Assembly: GCA_947499955.1 (NCBI GenBank)
Contig: CANMQI010000011.1
Span: 124,001-188,000, forward strand
Source of the DNA: an uncultured Granulosicoccus sp.
GTDB taxonomy: Bacteria > Pseudomonadota > Gammaproteobacteria > Granulosicoccales > Granulosicoccaceae
Length of the DNA: 64,000 nt
Direction of reading: 5' to 3'
This document shows positions 62,674 to 64,000 of this stretch, piece by piece; position 1 is the first letter of the stretch; every line of letters starts with the position of its first letter. Below the pieces are notes generated by a model. It made no database searches. It was not told the origin of the DNA and worked only from the letters and a program-made list of their open reading frames with translations. The translations under genes and the position numbers were made by a program.

Positions 62674-63453
62674 TCAATTCTCGGCAATGTAATCGGCCAT
62701 GATGGCATCGTAACTGCCATCGGACTTCATGAGCCTGAGCACCTCGGTCAGCCTGGGAATCTTGTCAAGATGCTTCGCATTCAGATACAGGTACTGATCC
62801 TTTTCAATATGGAATTCAGTCTTTTCCAATGATTCCAGATTGCGTGCATGCGCCAGCTCTCTGGCAGGCACCAGCGTCAGAAACGCAATATCGAGTCGCC
62901 CGGCTGCCAGCATGTCCATGAGCCCATCGACATCCCGAAGCGCAACGGCATTGCCCATACCCTCGAACAGACGTTCGGCTACCCGCCAACCACGCACATA
63001 ACCCACTCGGTATCGTCTGAAGTCACCAGCCGTTCTGATTCTGATATCAGGGTCGATGTGAAATCCATGCAGATATATCCGGGACAGGGGTTCAGGGACC
63101 CGGTGAAGGTAGGGATACAGGGAGGAGTCGATTTCGGTTCTGGCGGCATCCCCATCGTAGATTCCGGCATTGGAATTTTCCAGACCCCGTGCGGCTGGGA
63201 CGAACAGCAGCTCGGCATGCAGACCGGCACGGGAAAACCATTCGGCGTACAACTTGTCGAGGTAGCCGTGACCTGCGGGAGTGGTCACCGGCGGCAAGGT
63301 GCCATTGGACAGCACCAGCGTCTCGGAAACTTCATGGGCCTGTGTTTGTACAGGCATCAGCAGGCCGACGCACATGAAAAACAGTGCAAGAATTCCTCTG
63401 TAACATCCCGTCAGAGGTGAGCCATACAATCCACAAGCCGGCTGTGCCTTCAT
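62674..63453 (-). CDS. Periplasmic solute-binding protein of the amino-acid (SBP_bac_3) type
   Basis: A 259-residue exported protein from the ATG at 63453. The signal peptide includes ILALFFMCVGLLMPVQTQA, cut before HEVSETL. The mature part has the two-lobe pattern YLDKLYAEWFSRAGLHAELL, then VPAARGLENSNAG, AAGRLDIAFLTLVPA and YLYLNAKHLDKIPRLTEVLR. It resembles the extracellular solute-binding family 3, often annotated as transporter substrate-binding domain proteins used with sensor kinases. The stop is 3 bp before the hybrid kinase start, so both are made together. The permease gene upstream ends 98 bp away. The ligand is unknown. An in-frame start at 63510 adds 19 basic residues. Confidence 0.82.
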   Translation of the reverse strand: MKAQPACGLYGSPLTGCYRGILALFFMCVGLLMPVQTQAHEVSETLVLSNGTLPPVTTPAGHGYLDKLYAEWFSRAGLHAELLFVPAARGLENSNAGIYDGDAARTEIDSSLYPYLHRVPEPLSRIYLHGFHIDPDIRIRTAGDFRRYRVGYVRGWRVAERLFEGMGNAVALRDVDGLMDMLAAGRLDIAFLTLVPARELAHARNLESLEKTEFHIEKDQYLYLNAKHLDKIPRLTEVLRLMKSDGSYDAIMADYIAEN

Positions 63454-63551
63454 CCTTTGCCTTCGGGTACGCTGCTGATCCTTTTCAGGCATACCCGGAG
63501 ATCGTAACACGTACTATTCTTCTACATGACACGCATTATGTTGAACGCCGT

Positions 63552-64000
63552 TCAGCGAGCGTCTGGCTGATATTCCAGTCGTCTGAACAGCATAGACAAG
63601 GCAAAACAGATCAGAAAGTAGAACAGGGCCGTGGTTATCCAGGCCTCGAAGATAGCGCGAGTGGAGGCAACCAGCTCGACGGTCTTGAAGGTCAGTTCCT
63701 GAACAGAAATCAGGGAGATGATGGAGCTGTCCTTGATCAGGGAAATGAACTGGTTGGCCATGGGCGGCACAACACGCTTGAAGGCTTGCGGCAGAACGAT
63801 GAAGCGCATCTGCTGCCAGCGGGACATGCCGATCGATTGCGCAGCCTCACGCTGGCCTTGATTCACCGACTGGATACCGGCCCGCACGATTTCCCCGACA
63901 AAGGCACTTTCGAACAGCGCCAGCACAATCACGCCTGATACGAGCGATGGGAAACGTCGCATGTCGCCGAACAGGAACTCCCACACGGCCTTGTCTTCCG
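63552..64000 (-). CDS. Polar amino acid ABC transporter permease, C-terminal part
   Basis: The reading frame runs in from the window edge, so only the last about 149 residues are seen. They show the His/Glu/Gln/Arg/opine permease core: FESAFVGEIVRAGIQSVNQG, then QREAAQSIGMSRWQQMRFIV, the EAA loop that meets the ATPase. LPQAFKRVVPPMANQFISLI and DSSIISLISVQELT follow, and a last helix ends the protein. A GTG at 63986 lies inside the gene and is not the start. Such permeases import polar amino acids. The binding-protein and kinase genes follow on the same strand and may belong to the same unit. Confidence 0.88.
   Translation of the reverse strand, partial: EDKAVWEFLFGDMRRFPSLVSGVIVLALFESAFVGEIVRAGIQSVNQGQREAAQSIGMSRWQQMRFIVLPQAFKRVVPPMANQFISLIKDSSIISLISVQELTFKTVELVASTRAIFEAWITTALFYFLICFALSMLFRRLEYQPDAR

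Overview
The window reads as a chromosomal segment of a gammaproteobacterium. The evidence is gene content and order: radA, xseB-ispA-dxs, dapA-bamC, hda with DUF2066/DUF2069 neighbours, purM-purN-DUF3108, darP, and the run proA-nadD-rsfS-rlmH-maf-rng-yhdP. Base composition is GC-rich and even. The accessory content (ovoA, a GH16 glycanase lipoprotein, a PQQ-type dehydrogenase, a sugar ABC importer, a hybrid sensor kinase) would suit a marine, polysaccharide-using heterotroph of the Granulosicoccus/Chromatiales kind. That placement is inference. No rRNA, tRNA, CRISPR array, prophage or intact insertion sequence was recognised.

Layout. 1-1500 (minus): a probable zinc-uptake operon of the ZrgA type, with a 252-bp coding minisatellite in the metal-binding protein; its upstream region is shared with radA and holds a perfect 20-bp palindrome. 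1626-6397 (plus): radA, then xseB-ispA-dxs for isoprenoid precursors. 6402-9078 (minus): dapA-bamC-MBL hydrolase. 9168-16315: bcp, an AI-2E/PerM transporter, a LysR regulator divergent from proS, DUF2852, a TetR regulator with two operator-like palindromes, and a BudC-like SDR. 16467-24724 (minus): a secreted repeat protein, a DAO-family flavoprotein, a BrnA-like orphan, a lipoprotein, two acyltransferases and an isolated GspE/PilB-type ATPase. 24848-33721: wrbA-DUF2069, hda-DUF2066, purM-purN-DUF3108, an envelope protein, darP and a beta-propeller lipoprotein. 33734-37040: a dicarboxylate/amino-acid symporter, a 495-bp gap with a 13-nt tandem repeat, and a PQQ-type dehydrogenase. 37041-47033 (minus): the long housekeeping cluster from proA to yhdP, ending in a DUF4344 peptidase coupled to yhdP. 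47107-49512: tatD, slippage repeats, and a LysR/VOC divergent pair. 49674-54489 (minus): a ribose-type ABC importer and its LacI repressor. 54786-58001 (minus): a siderophore-interacting reductase behind a Fur box and a GH16 lipoprotein with four internal repeats. 58311-60449 (plus): ovoA. 60457-64000 (minus): an ABC permease (cut by the edge), a periplasmic binding protein and a hybrid histidine kinase.

How the genes work together. The clearest regulatory circuit is the sugar importer. The same palindrome TGAATCGATTCA lies just downstream of a TTGACA-type promoter at both the binding-protein gene and the lacI gene, so the repressor very probably controls itself and the transporter. Paired hairpins after the binding-protein gene could raise its level over the ATPase and permease. 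Other readable circuits are the TetR operators, nested palindromes between the LysR and VOC genes, and a Fur box upstream of the siderophore-interacting protein. Nothing here is a wholly new defence or mobile system. The most unusual items are the His/Glu minisatellite, the repeat architectures of two exported proteins, the binding-protein/hybrid-kinase pair, a possible IS200/IS605 end relic after proS, and several strong palindromes without an assigned factor.
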